From assembly GCA_017519185.1 (NCBI GenBank), contig JAFWSX010000007.1, forward strand, positions 43,656 to 107,655: DNA of 64,000 nucleotides. Direction: 5' to 3'. Within the stretch, counting starts at the first letter, position 1, and every line of letters begins with the position of its first letter. Source of the DNA: Bacteroidales bacterium (GTDB lineage: Bacteria; Bacteroidota; Bacteroidia; Bacteroidales; UBA932). The notes below the pieces were generated by a model. The model searched no databases. It was not told where the DNA came from and saw only the letters and a list, made by a program, of their open reading frames with translations. Below, in pieces: positions 1 through 8,693 of the stretch. The translations under genes and the position numbers were made by a program.

Positions 1-1054
1 CTCTTGTCATCGGGCCACGGTAGCTGATCTCGACTCTCTCGGCGTCGGGAGCGTAAACCTTGAAGTAAGTGCGGCCGTCACTGCCTACGCGGGGCCACTC
101 GGCACCTTTGATGTTCAGCTCGTTGGGCTTGGTGTCAGCAGGAATCTCGTCGAGAGTCTGCTCGGGAAGGTTCTTCTTCTCGATGGTCCAGCCGGGACGT
201 TTTTCAATGCCGGCCGGGCTGCCAAGGAACATATTGGCTGCAGCCTTATCACCCTTGAGATGCCATTTGAGCCAGGCGATGGCCACTATCGAGAATTCGC
301 CGCCGTGAGGCTGGGCATAGGTTCCGCCGTGGCCTACGGGATAGTTGACAGCCACTGCAGGCACGTGGTTGATGCGCTTGAAGTCGTCCATTCCGTTGCC
401 GTAGGCGATGTCGCTTTCACCGCCGAGGATGTAGATGATGGGGGTGTGTATCTGACTGAGCTTCTCCTTCTCCGGCATAGGCATTCCGGACACTGCAGTG
501 CCGCGGTTGACGAAGAGTCCGCTGTTGCATATCATCACGGTCTTGAGCCTCGGGTCCTGGCATACGTCGAGAGCCTGCAGACCGCCGCAGGACATTCCTG
601 CAGCTGCGATGTTGTTCACGTCGATTTTCTGATAATACTGGCTTTTCGGGTCGGCGTTCTGTGCGATGGCCCAGTCAATGGCGTCAATCAGCTGGCTTGA
701 CTGCGAGCCGTTGCCCGGGTAGCGCACGCCATCCTCGGGCATTGTTCCGATTGCAATCACAAGGAAGCCGTTGGATGCTATCTCATTGAGGAAACGATAG
801 TGCTCGAAAGGAGAGTTTGCGCAGGCTCCGTTGCCCCATACGAGGACGGGCAGAAGTTGCCGCCTGCCGAAAGGCTCCAGGTTCAGGGGTTTGAATATGG
901 TGTGTGTCTGCAGCGACTCGTCGGTCGCCATAATGGCTTTGTAAGGGCCCGAACCGCCATCTTCGATGAGCTTGGTCTGTATGTCCTGGGCGTTCAGGAT
1001 ATTGGCAGACAGCATAGCTATAGCGGCCAGTGCCAGGCAAATCATTTTTTTCAT
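1..1054 (-). CDS. Secreted alpha/beta-hydrolase, esterase-like (3' end outside window)
   Basis: The reading frame starts at the ATG at 1054 and is still open at the window edge, so the C-terminus is missing. The first 20 or so residues form a signal peptide (MKKMICLALAAIAMLSANIL, then NAQ), so the product is exported. Around residue 155 there is a serine-nucleophile elbow, GMSCGG (GxSxG). GESD and GHGG further on could supply the Asp and His of the triad. The visible end reads YFKVYAPDAERVEISYRG, which resembles the early-set (E-set) domain of Bacteroidota carbohydrate esterases. I infer an esterase acting on plant polysaccharide decorations; the substrate is unknown. It is divergent from queG. 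Confidence 0.75.
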   Translation of the reverse strand, partial: MKKMICLALAAIAMLSANILNAQDIQTKLIEDGGSGPYKAIMATDESLQTHTIFKPLNLEPFGRRQLLPVLVWGNGACANSPFEHYRFLNEIASNGFLVIAIGTMPEDGVRYPGNGSQSSQLIDAIDWAIAQNADPKSQYYQKIDVNNIAAAGMSCGGLQALDVCQDPRLKTVMICNSGLFVNRGTAVSGMPMPEKEKLSQIHTPIIYILGGESDIAYGNGMDDFKRINHVPAVAVNYPVGHGGTYAQPHGGEFSIVAIAWLKWHLKGDKAAANMFLGSPAGIEKRPGWTIEKKNLPEQTLDEIPADTKPNELNIKGAEWPRVGSDGRTYFKVYAPDAERVEISYRGPMTR

Positions 1055-1080
1055 AGTTGGGTTTTTAATGTTGGTCTAGA

Positions 1081-1088
1081 CAAATTTA
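1081..1088 (-). promoter_or_regulatory. -7 promoter element for the hydrolase
   Basis: On the minus strand this reads TAAATTTG followed by T, matching the Bacteroidota -7 consensus TAnnTTTG. It leaves a leader of about 20 bases before the ATG at 1054. Confidence 0.5.
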
Positions 1089-1109
1089 AGAAAATGGCAG
1101 GATATTTTA

Positions 1110-1117
1110 TAGCTTTG
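1110..1117 (+). promoter_or_regulatory. -7 promoter element for queG-tgt
   Basis: TAGCTTTG matches the Bacteroidota TAnnTTTG -7 box and lies about 20 bases before the queG ATG. Confidence 0.5.
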
Positions 1118-1137
1118 GATTCAACTCACGGAAGGAT

Positions 1138-2070
1138 ATGGAGGAAACGCTTTTCATCCGACTTGAAGACATTGCCCGCGGACTTGGCTTCGCTGATTTC
1201 GGCGCTGCCCGTATGGAACCGCTGGAAGAACCGGCCCGCCGCCTCGACAGCTATCTCGAGGAGGGGCGCAATGCAGGAATGGATTATATGGGCCGCAATG
1301 TCGACAAGCGCAAGGACCCTTCGCTGCTGCTTGAATCTGCAGGCAGCGTGCTGTGCTTCGTGGTGCCTTACGGAAAGGCCCGGAAAGGTACTCCGGTGGC
1401 ATCATTCGCTCTCGGTAAGGATTACCACAAGGTGATGAAGGACCGTCTGTACACCTTCCTTTCGCAGGCCTCGCCGCTGATGGAGGCTGCCTCCGGAGCT
1501 GCAGTCAGGGCGCGCGTTTTCGTCGACAGCGCACCGGTGATGGACCGAGCCTGGGCAGTCGAGTCAGGGCTTGGCTTCTACGGCTGCAACAACTTCTTCA
1601 TAAGCCAGGCAGTCGGCATCAGATGCCTCATCGGCATAATACTGTGCAACGTGGATTTCTCGTTGCTGGACTGTCCGCAGTTGCGCCTGAAGAAGCAGGC
1701 TGTGCCGAAAGACTGCGGCCGTTGCGGCAGCTGCATAAGCCATTGCCCGACGGGAGCCCTGAAAGCTCCGTATACCCTTGATGCGGGGCGATGCATCAGC
1801 TACCACACGGTTGAGAACAAGACCCTTTATGAGCCTGGAGACAGGCCGGTCGATTTCGCAGGCTACATTTTCGGCTGCGAGGAGTGTATGCGCGCCTGCC
1901 CTTGGGACAAGGAGACAGATCCCTGGCCTGAACTTGTGTGCAACAAGGAATACATAGAGTCCCTGTCCGCCGCCGACTGGAAGGCGATGAGCAGTGAAGA
2001 ATTCGAAAAACACTTCGCGGGAACCTCTTTAACCCGTGCCGGCCTTCTGAAAATCAAGAACAATTGCTAA
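1138..2070 (+). CDS. queG: Epoxyqueuosine reductase QueG
   Basis: Cobalamin-dependent iron-sulfur enzyme for the last step of queuosine synthesis, reducing epoxyqueuosine to queuosine in the tRNA wobble position. At 310 residues it has normal family length. Two ferredoxin-like clusters are visible near residues 190-265: CGRCGSCISHCPTGAL, and then a lone Cys (CISYH) with GCEECMRACPWD. The N-terminal half carries the usual DYMGRN and DSAPVMDRAWA-type motifs. It sits 12 bases before the tgt ATG, so two queuosine steps are probably cotranscribed. Confidence 0.95.
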   Translation: MEETLFIRLEDIARGLGFADFGAARMEPLEEPARRLDSYLEEGRNAGMDYMGRNVDKRKDPSLLLESAGSVLCFVVPYGKARKGTPVASFALGKDYHKVMKDRLYTFLSQASPLMEAASGAAVRARVFVDSAPVMDRAWAVESGLGFYGCNNFFISQAVGIRCLIGIILCNVDFSLLDCPQLRLKKQAVPKDCGRCGSCISHCPTGALKAPYTLDAGRCISYHTVENKTLYEPGDRPVDFAGYIFGCEECMRACPWDKETDPWPELVCNKEYIESLSAADWKAMSSEEFEKHFAGTSLTRAGLLKIKNNC

Positions 2071-2082
2071 ATTTGCTTGATT

Positions 2083-3213
2083 ATGCGCTTCAATCTGACA
2101 CATAGGGACACTCAGACCAATGCCCGCTGCGGAGTCATCTCCACTGACCACGGAGATATTCTCACGCCGATATTTATGCCCGTGGGTACAGTCGGCTCAG
2201 TGAAAGGGGTGTACCACCGTGACCTCAAAGAGGACATAGGAGCGCAGATTATCCTCGGCAACACATACCACCTCTATCTGAGGCCCGGTCTGGATGTGCT
2301 CAAGGCTGCAGGCGGCCTCCACAAGTTCTGCTCGTGGGACCGGCCCATCCTCACCGACAGCGGCGGTTTCCAGGTGTTCAGCCTGAGTCCGATCCGGAAG
2401 TTGACTGAGGAGGGCTGCATATTCCGCTCCCATATTGACGGATCGAAGCACATCTTTACCCCTGAGAACAATGTCGACACCCAGCGCATCATCGGCGCTG
2501 ACATTATAATGGCCCTGGACGAGTGCTGCCCGGGAGACGCCGACTACAACTATGCGAAGAAATCGCTCGACCTGACTGAGAAGTGGCTCAAGCGCTGCAT
2601 CAGTCATTTCGACGAGACTGAGCCGCTGTATGGCTACAGCCAGACTTTCTTCCCGATAGTTCAGGGCTGTATCTATCCGGATCTCCGCACCCGGGCTGCC
2701 GAAACGGCCGTGAGCTATGAAAGGGAAGGCTATGCGATAGGAGGCCTTGCGGTCGGGGAACCCGTGGAGAAAATGTATGAGATGATCGAGCTGCTCCACC
2801 CTCTGCTTCCGGCAGACAAGCCGCGCTATCTGATGGGCGTGGGCACTCCATCCAACATCCTCGAGGCCATTTCCCGCGGCGTGGATATGTTCGACTGCGT
2901 GATGCCTACCCGCAACGGACGCAACGGAATGCTTTTCACCTGGGAGGGTACCATCAACATACGCAACAAGAAATGGGCTGACGATTTCAGCCCCATCGAC
3001 CCTCAGGGCACGTCTTTTGTCGACAGGACCTACACCAAGGCATACCTGAGGCATCTGACGATAGCAGGAGAGATGCTGGCTGCAGAGATTGCCAGCGAGC
3101 ACAACCTGGCGTTCTATCTTGATGTGGTGACCAAGGCGCGCGAGCATATCGCAGCAGGAGACTTCGCCCAGTGGAAAGACCAGGCCGTACGCAAACTTGA
3201 CGAGAGATTGTAA
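2083..3213 (+). CDS. tgt: tRNA-guanine transglycosylase Tgt
   Basis: Exchanges guanine-34 for the queuine precursor preQ1 in tRNAs with GUN anticodons. The TIM-barrel motifs are present: LTDSGGFQVFSL with the substrate-binding Asp near residue 95, GGLAVGEP, and DMFDCVMPTRNGRNG with the nucleophilic Asp. The usual C-terminal zinc motif CxCxxC is absent: before KAYLRHL the three cysteine positions read G, S and D (DPQGTSFVDRTYT). The His of the zinc site (EHNLAFYL) is kept. An upstream TTG at 2077 is possible but ATG 2083 fits the family. The stop overlaps the next ATG (TAATG). Confidence 0.95.
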   Translation: MRFNLTHRDTQTNARCGVISTDHGDILTPIFMPVGTVGSVKGVYHRDLKEDIGAQIILGNTYHLYLRPGLDVLKAAGGLHKFCSWDRPILTDSGGFQVFSLSPIRKLTEEGCIFRSHIDGSKHIFTPENNVDTQRIIGADIIMALDECCPGDADYNYAKKSLDLTEKWLKRCISHFDETEPLYGYSQTFFPIVQGCIYPDLRTRAAETAVSYEREGYAIGGLAVGEPVEKMYEMIELLHPLLPADKPRYLMGVGTPSNILEAISRGVDMFDCVMPTRNGRNGMLFTWEGTINIRNKKWADDFSPIDPQGTSFVDRTYTKAYLRHLTIAGEMLAAEIASEHNLAFYLDVVTKAREHIAAGDFAQWKDQAVRKLDERL

Positions 3214-4310
3214 TGAAGAGTCCCAAGCTTAAAATAATAGACTGGTACATCATCAAGAAGTTCATCGGGGCTTACTTCTTGACGCTGGCGTTGGTCATCG
3301 TCATCATTGTGGTGTTCGACATCAGCGAGAAAATCAACCATTTCGTCGACAACCAGGTGCCGCTGAAGGAAATAGTGTTCGACTACTTTGCGAACTTCAT
3401 TCCCTTCATCATCAATATGTACAGTCCGATGTTCGTGTTCATCACGGTCATCTTCTTCACGTCCAAGCTGGCGCAGAATTCTGAGATCATCGCAATGCTC
3501 TCGAACGGTATAGGCTTCAACCGCCTGCTTGTGCCATATCTGCTTTCAGCGACGTTCGTGGCTATATTCTCGCTGATCCTAAACTTGTACGTGATACCTC
3601 CGGCCAACAAGGTGAGGCTCGATTTCGAGAACAAATACATCAAGGCAAAGGCAGCTCTGGGCTCGACGCGCGACGTGCACTACCAGCTCGAGCCAGGCCA
3701 GTTCGTCTATGTGGAGAGTTTCAGCACTTTCAACGCAACTGCTTACCGTTTCTCCCTGGAGACGATAGAAGACAACAAGATACTCTCGAAACTTTCGGCT
3801 GAGACTGCAGTGTGGGACACTACATTCAACGGGTGGCAGCTCCACAACTATTTCGTACGCGAATATGACCAGTACGGAAATGAATACGTGAGGGCGGGCA
3901 AGACGCAGGACACGGTGATCAACCTTACCCTTGAGGACTTCCTGCGGCGAAGCAACGTGATGCAGACACTTACCGTAAAGGAGCTCAATCAGCTCATCGA
4001 AACCCAGAAGATGAGGGGCGACAAGTCAGTGGACTACTCGCTCATCGAGAAATATTCCCGCACGGCCCTGCCGTTCTCTGCCTTCATCCTGACCATAATG
4101 GGCCTCGCCCTCTCCAGCCGCAAGCGAAGGGGAGGACTGGGTCTGAACATAGGAATCGGAGTCGGCCTTTGCTTCTCCTATATCCTTTTCCAGCGTTTCA
4201 GCGAAATGTTCGTCAGGACCGGCCTGATGCCGCCGTTCGTCGCCATATGGCTGCCCAACGTGGTGTTCACGATAATCGTGCTCTACCTGTACCGTCTGGC
4301 TCCGAAGTAA
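3213..4310 (+). CDS. LptF/LptG-family permease (YjgP/YjgQ)
   Basis: Inner-membrane subunit of the lipopolysaccharide export transporter. The 365 residues have the family plan: an N-terminal membrane segment (IIKKFIGAYFLTLALVIVII), further helices to about residue 130, a periplasmic beta-jellyroll in the middle, and three C-terminal helices from about residue 280. It starts on the last base of tgt, so it is translationally coupled. The window holds a second member fused to Fmt, and the two could be the LptF and LptG partners. Which is which cannot be told from sequence alone. Confidence 0.9.
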   Translation: MKSPKLKIIDWYIIKKFIGAYFLTLALVIVIIVVFDISEKINHFVDNQVPLKEIVFDYFANFIPFIINMYSPMFVFITVIFFTSKLAQNSEIIAMLSNGIGFNRLLVPYLLSATFVAIFSLILNLYVIPPANKVRLDFENKYIKAKAALGSTRDVHYQLEPGQFVYVESFSTFNATAYRFSLETIEDNKILSKLSAETAVWDTTFNGWQLHNYFVREYDQYGNEYVRAGKTQDTVINLTLEDFLRRSNVMQTLTVKELNQLIETQKMRGDKSVDYSLIEKYSRTALPFSAFILTIMGLALSSRKRRGGLGLNIGIGVGLCFSYILFQRFSEMFVRTGLMPPFVAIWLPNVVFTIIVLYLYRLAPK

Positions 4311-4326
4311 AACCTAATTATCAAAT

Positions 4327-5607
4327 ATGAAGAATATTACTATCAGACTGATCATTCTCAGTTTCCTGCAGTTCGCAGCCTGGGGTGCGTACCTGACTTC
4401 GATGGGCAGTTATCTCGCCCTGGCCGGGTTCGGAAGCAAGATATGGCTGTTCTTTGCCACTCAGGGCTTTGTGTCCATATTCATGCCGGCCATCGCCGGA
4501 ATCGTCGCAGACAAGTGGATTCCCGCGCAGAAAGTACTCTCCATCTGCCATGCGGTAGCAGGTGCGTGCATGCTCGCTCTTGCCTGGTATGCAATGACTG
4601 CCGGAAGCGGAGTGCAGTTCGGAACTTTCTATGCCCTGTATACCGCCAGCGTAGCTTTCTATATGCCTACCATCGCCATCTCCAATTCAGTTGCTTACAA
4701 CGCCCTGGAGTTGAGCGGCAAGGACCCGGTGAAAGATTTCCCTCCGATCAGGGTGTTCGGAACCGTCGGCTTCATCTGCTCGATGCTTTTCGTCAATTTC
4801 GTCCGCAACGGTGCTGGCGTGCAGTTCCAGAACTCATATGAGCAGTTCTTCGTTTCAGGTATCCTGAGCGTGGCCCTAACTTTATACGCCCTCACCTTGC
4901 CGAACTGCCCTTGCAAGCCCAAGAGCGCTGCTACGCAATCTTTTGCTGAGGCAACCGGCCTTTCTGCCTTCAAGCTGTTCAAGGAGCGCAACTTCGCTAT
5001 ATTCTTCATCTTCTCAATGCTTCTTGGAGCTGCTCTGCAGATTACCAACGGCTATGCCAACACCTACATCAAGTCGTTCCAGGGCAATCCGCTCTTCGCT
5101 GGAACCTGGGGCGCCAACAATGCCAATGCCCTGATCTCCATCAGCCAGATTTCCGAGACTCTCTGCATTCTCCTGATCCCGTTCTTCCTCAAGAAGTTCG
5201 GCATCAAGAAGGTGATGCTCATATCGATGTTCGCGTGGGTACTGCGCTTCGGCTTCTTCGGCATCGGCAACCCCGGCGGAGGAGTCTGGCTCTTCGTGCT
5301 GAGCTGCATAGTTTACGGCGTGGCATTCGACTTCTTCAACATCTCAGGATCCCTGTTTGTCAACGAGAATGTCGACACCGGCATACGCTCCAGCGCCCAG
5401 GGTCTCTTTATGCTGATGACCAACGGTATCGGAGCTTCTCTCGGTACCTGGGTGGCTGGTCTTGTTGTGAACCATTTCGTGGCAGATACGGCTGCATATG
5501 ACCCCGACTGGAAGACAGTCTGGCTGATATTCGCTGCTTACTCGCTCGTTGTAGCTTTCTTGTTTGCCATTCTGTTCAAATACAAACACCAGCCCAAGCA
5601 GGAATAA
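4327..5607 (+). CDS. Nucleoside:H+ symporter family MFS transporter (NupG-like)
   Basis: 426 residues with twelve predicted membrane segments. The start, RLIILSFLQFAAWGAYLTSMG, is characteristic of the nucleoside/H+ symporter branch of the major facilitator superfamily. The second half contains NISGSLFVNENVDTGIRSSAQG, also typical. The likely role is nucleoside uptake across the inner membrane; the exact substrate is inferred from the family. It follows the permease by 16 bases and ends three bases from the convergent thiamine pyrophosphokinase gene, with no terminator hairpin in between. Confidence 0.88.
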   Translation: MKNITIRLIILSFLQFAAWGAYLTSMGSYLALAGFGSKIWLFFATQGFVSIFMPAIAGIVADKWIPAQKVLSICHAVAGACMLALAWYAMTAGSGVQFGTFYALYTASVAFYMPTIAISNSVAYNALELSGKDPVKDFPPIRVFGTVGFICSMLFVNFVRNGAGVQFQNSYEQFFVSGILSVALTLYALTLPNCPCKPKSAATQSFAEATGLSAFKLFKERNFAIFFIFSMLLGAALQITNGYANTYIKSFQGNPLFAGTWGANNANALISISQISETLCILLIPFFLKKFGIKKVMLISMFAWVLRFGFFGIGNPGGGVWLFVLSCIVYGVAFDFFNISGSLFVNENVDTGIRSSAQGLFMLMTNGIGASLGTWVAGLVVNHFVADTAAYDPDWKTVWLIFAAYSLVVAFLFAILFKYKHQPKQE

Positions 5608-5609
5608 GA

Positions 5610-6254
5610 TCAGTTGTCCTCAGGATTGCAGATGAACACCACTACCTTTGCGGGATGGTTGAGGTGAAGTGAGAAAGATTCTGCAGTGCTGCTGTTCAGA
5701 GTCGCCTTCCACAGAGTGTCGAAGGTGACTCTGTCGGTATTATAGAGCAGCCCTTCGCAGCTCATTCGCAGGGAATTGTCGAAGGCGAAGATGGAGATTT
5801 CCACTCCGAGCGGGCAGCTGAAGCTGGCATCTTGTGCGCAGAATGCACGGAAGGTGCCGCTTTCCGTTATCATATCTATTTCGCATCCGCTGCCGGAAAG
5901 CATCTCAGCATAGTCGGCCAGAAGCGACACGTTTGCCATTGTGTGGTCTTCCCGCCTGCCTGTGGCTCCGAGGATATGGATGGCGTCGGGCATCGGCTCC
6001 AGGGCGGCTTTGAAGGCTTTGGTGAGATCGTTGGTTTCCTGCTCGCTGATCTTGCGGACAATGCCGGCATAGCGCTGCTGAAGCACTGACGGGAGAGAGT
6101 CCATATCACCGATGATGAGATTCGGCACGATGCCTTCGGCCAGCAGTCTCTCAGCGGCGCCGTCGCAGCAGATGATGCGGTCAGCCTGCTTCAGGAAGCC
6201 GAGAGTCCTGGCGGATGAGGGGAACTCTCCGTGCGCAAGGATAACGGTTGTCAT
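5610..6254 (-). CDS. Thiamine pyrophosphokinase
   Basis: Transfers pyrophosphate from ATP to thiamine, giving thiamine diphosphate. The 214 residues show the catalytic-domain motifs CDGAAERLL, LIIGDMDSLP, QETNDLTKA and LGATGRREDHTMAN in the expected order, followed by the smaller thiamin-binding domain. Its ATG overlaps the stop of the upstream permease-Fmt fusion gene (ATGA), so it is the last gene of an alaS-fusion-TPK operon. Thiamine diphosphate is the cofactor of NifJ, also in this window. Confidence 0.92.
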   Translation of the reverse strand: MTTVILAHGEFPSSARTLGFLKQADRIICCDGAAERLLAEGIVPNLIIGDMDSLPSVLQQRYAGIVRKISEQETNDLTKAFKAALEPMPDAIHILGATGRREDHTMANVSLLADYAEMLSGSGCEIDMITESGTFRAFCAQDASFSCPLGVEISIFAFDNSLRMSCEGLLYNTDRVTFDTLWKATLNSSTAESFSLHLNHPAKVVVFICNPEDN

Positions 6255-8689
6255 TCGAAGTGATATTTAGACGCATCCCTGAAGCCTTTCAGGAACTCTT
6301 CTATCTTGAGACGTTTCTTGCCCGCCAGCTGGATGTCCATTATACGGATATTTCCGTTGGCACAACCCACTGAAAGGTAGCTCTTGCCGTCAGTTGCCAG
6401 CTGCCCTTTGGGCAGTTGCTCTTCCCTGTCGGGAACGAAGGCGTCATAGACCTTCACGTCGGTGACGGTGCCGTCTTCAGACACAAGGTTGAGGTGGGCT
6501 CCCGGATAGGGCGACAGACCGCGGATGAGCAGGCAGATGGCAGCCGCATCTTCGTCGAGGTCGATCTGGCAGGTTTCGCGGGTGATCTTGGGTGCGGGCT
6601 TGAGCTCGCTGAAGGCCACCTGAGGCGAAGGAGTGACTTTCTTCTTGACAAGGGCAGTGGCTGTCTTGACTACCAGAGCCGATCCTTTCTCAGCCAGCTT
6701 GTCGTGCAGGGTGCCGACGTTGTCATAGATCTCGATGGGACAGTAGTCGTTATAGAGGATGCCGCCGGTGTCAATCTTCTCGTCTATCATAAATGTAGTG
6801 ACACCGGTCTGCTTCTCACCGTTGATGATGGCCCAGTTGATGGGCGCGGCACCGCGGTATTGAGGCAGGATGGATGCGTGCAGGTTGAAGGTGCCCAGAC
6901 GCGGCATGCTCCAGACTTCTTTCGGCAGCATACGGAATGCGACTACGATGAACAGGTCCGGATCGTACGATTTCAATTGTGCCAGGAAGTCCGGGTCCTT
7001 GAGCTTTTCAGGCTGGAGCACAGGAATGCCGTGTTCCACTGCGAACTTCTTGACGGCGCTTTCGTGTACCTGCAGTCCACGGCCAGATGCCTTGTCGGGC
7101 ACGGTCACGACTGCAGCTATATTGTAGTCGGTCTGCTCCATAAGAGCCTTGAGCGGCTCGACGGCGAATTCCGGAGTACCCATATATACGATGTCGATGC
7201 GGCCTTTCTTGCGCCTGAGGAAGTTTGAGGCGCGGCGGAAGAATGCTGCGACAGGAGCCCAAACCTTGCGCAGGAAGGTCTTCCAGGTCTCTGCCGTGAA
7301 GATGGGAGAGTCTGTAGTGGCCTGCCAGGTGAGGAAAACGCCTATGGGCAGAAGTGCTGCCGAAGATATGAAGGCTCCCCAGACTTCGTTCATATTGCCG
7401 TCCCTGGCCAGTTTGACGCCGCTGGTGTCAATCACCCAGTAGAAGACGAAGAACAAGATGGAGATGATGACCGGAGTGCCTAGACCGCCCTTGCGGATGA
7501 TGGCTCCCAGCGGCGCTCCGATGAAGAAGAACAGCAGGCAGGCCAGGGCAAGGGTGAACTTGCGGCACATCTCAACCAGCATTTTCCTGGTAGGGCTCAG
7601 ATATCTGAAGGAATCTCTCTCATATGTGCTGACGGCATCCAGGCCTCCGTTCTCGAATTCGGTTTTTGCCTTGATGAGGACAGCCTGTTTCTGGTCAGAA
7701 GTCAGAGTCGAGTCGATGTACTGTCTCATCCCTTTGATATCAAACAGTGGCAGCGGCTCTTTCTGCACCGACGTGTCAATCTGCGAGTAGTACTCCAGGT
7801 TCAGGTTGTAGACGAATTTTCGGAGCATCGTCTCATAGTTGAAATCGAAATCTCCGAGGATGGAATCTCTGTCGTGCCGCAGGTCGTGAAGGTCCTGCGA
7901 CATTATCTCGTCGCTGAAGCGGTCTCCGTTCTCGTCACGGGTGAAAGTGTAGTTCGCAAGCGATATGTAGATGCGCTGCTCCTTGAAGCTGACGATGTCC
8001 TGGTCGAGGGTGGTGTCGCGGAAGGCGAAGCGGTTGGTCTCGTCGTAAGACCGGCCGTTGTACATATCGAAGATCAGGTATTTCTTGTCTTCGGTGATCT
8101 GGATCCTGCCGGATTCCGCGAGTATGAGGCTCTTGTTGCCGATGTTGTCGGTGTGGTCATAGACCATCAGGTTGTGCATCATCCCGGTCTCTTCGTCCTG
8201 GCTCTCCACCCTGAGGGTATAGCCTTCGATTCCGTCATAGAAAACTCCGTTAGGAATCTTGATCTCGTCCTTGGTACGGCCGATGTCGTCGTGAAGAGCG
8301 TAGATGTGCTCATACGCTACGGGGATGACTTCATTCGAGATAAGGAAAGCGCCGCCGGTTATAAGCAGGGACACAACCATAAGCGGAAGCATCGTCCTTC
8401 CGAGGGAAATGCCGGCAGCCTTCATCGCGAGCAGCTCGTTGTTCTCTCCGAGACCGCCCATTGTCATAATAGAAGCCAGGAGAGTAGAGAGAGGCAGCAC
8501 CATCGGCAGGATGGTGCAGGCGCCCCAGCCCATGAACTCGGCTATGACTGCGAAGCCCAGACCTTTACCCACAAGCTCATCTATATAGACCCACAGGAAT
8601 TGCATCACGAGGATGAACAGCACGATGAAGAACACCAGTGCGAAGGGGCCTACGAAAGATTTGAGCAGGTATTGGTCGAGTTTTTTCAA
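6251..8689 (-). CDS. fmt: LptG-type permease fused to methionyl-tRNA formyltransferase (Fmt)
   Basis: One open frame of 812 residues joins two normally separate proteins. Residues 1 to about 490 are an LptF/LptG permease: N-terminal helices (FVGPFALVFFIVLFILVMQF), a long periplasmic part, and C-terminal helices (LACLLFFFIGAPLGAIIRKGG). A basic linker (FFRRASNFLRRKKGRID) leads into Fmt from about residue 498: IVYMGTPEFAVEPL, HASILPQYRGAAPINWAI with the catalytic Asn/His region, and DTGGIL with the catalytic Asp. No stop, and no good ATG, GTG or TTG start, lies at the junction; the first Met there is inside the Fmt core (residue 503). The linker follows the last helix, so Fmt would face the cytoplasm, tethered to the membrane. 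The gene begins five bases after alaS. Confidence 0.88.
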   Translation of the reverse strand: MKKLDQYLLKSFVGPFALVFFIVLFILVMQFLWVYIDELVGKGLGFAVIAEFMGWGACTILPMVLPLSTLLASIMTMGGLGENNELLAMKAAGISLGRTMLPLMVVSLLITGGAFLISNEVIPVAYEHIYALHDDIGRTKDEIKIPNGVFYDGIEGYTLRVESQDEETGMMHNLMVYDHTDNIGNKSLILAESGRIQITEDKKYLIFDMYNGRSYDETNRFAFRDTTLDQDIVSFKEQRIYISLANYTFTRDENGDRFSDEIMSQDLHDLRHDRDSILGDFDFNYETMLRKFVYNLNLEYYSQIDTSVQKEPLPLFDIKGMRQYIDSTLTSDQKQAVLIKAKTEFENGGLDAVSTYERDSFRYLSPTRKMLVEMCRKFTLALACLLFFFIGAPLGAIIRKGGLGTPVIISILFFVFYWVIDTSGVKLARDGNMNEVWGAFISSAALLPIGVFLTWQATTDSPIFTAETWKTFLRKVWAPVAAFFRRASNFLRRKKGRIDIVYMGTPEFAVEPLKALMEQTDYNIAAVVTVPDKASGRGLQVHESAVKKFAVEHGIPVLQPEKLKDPDFLAQLKSYDPDLFIVVAFRMLPKEVWSMPRLGTFNLHASILPQYRGAAPINWAIINGEKQTGVTTFMIDEKIDTGGILYNDYCPIEIYDNVGTLHDKLAEKGSALVVKTATALVKKKVTPSPQVAFSELKPAPKITRETCQIDLDEDAAAICLLIRGLSPYPGAHLNLVSEDGTVTDVKVYDAFVPDREEQLPKGQLATDGKSYLSVGCANGNIRIMDIQLAGKKRLKIEEFLKGFRDASKYHFE

Positions 8690-8693
8690 TGTA

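Noticed and set aside
2197..3147. Long minus-strand open frame opposite tgt
   Set aside because: It is a mirror of the strongly conserved tgt coding sequence with no domain of its own.
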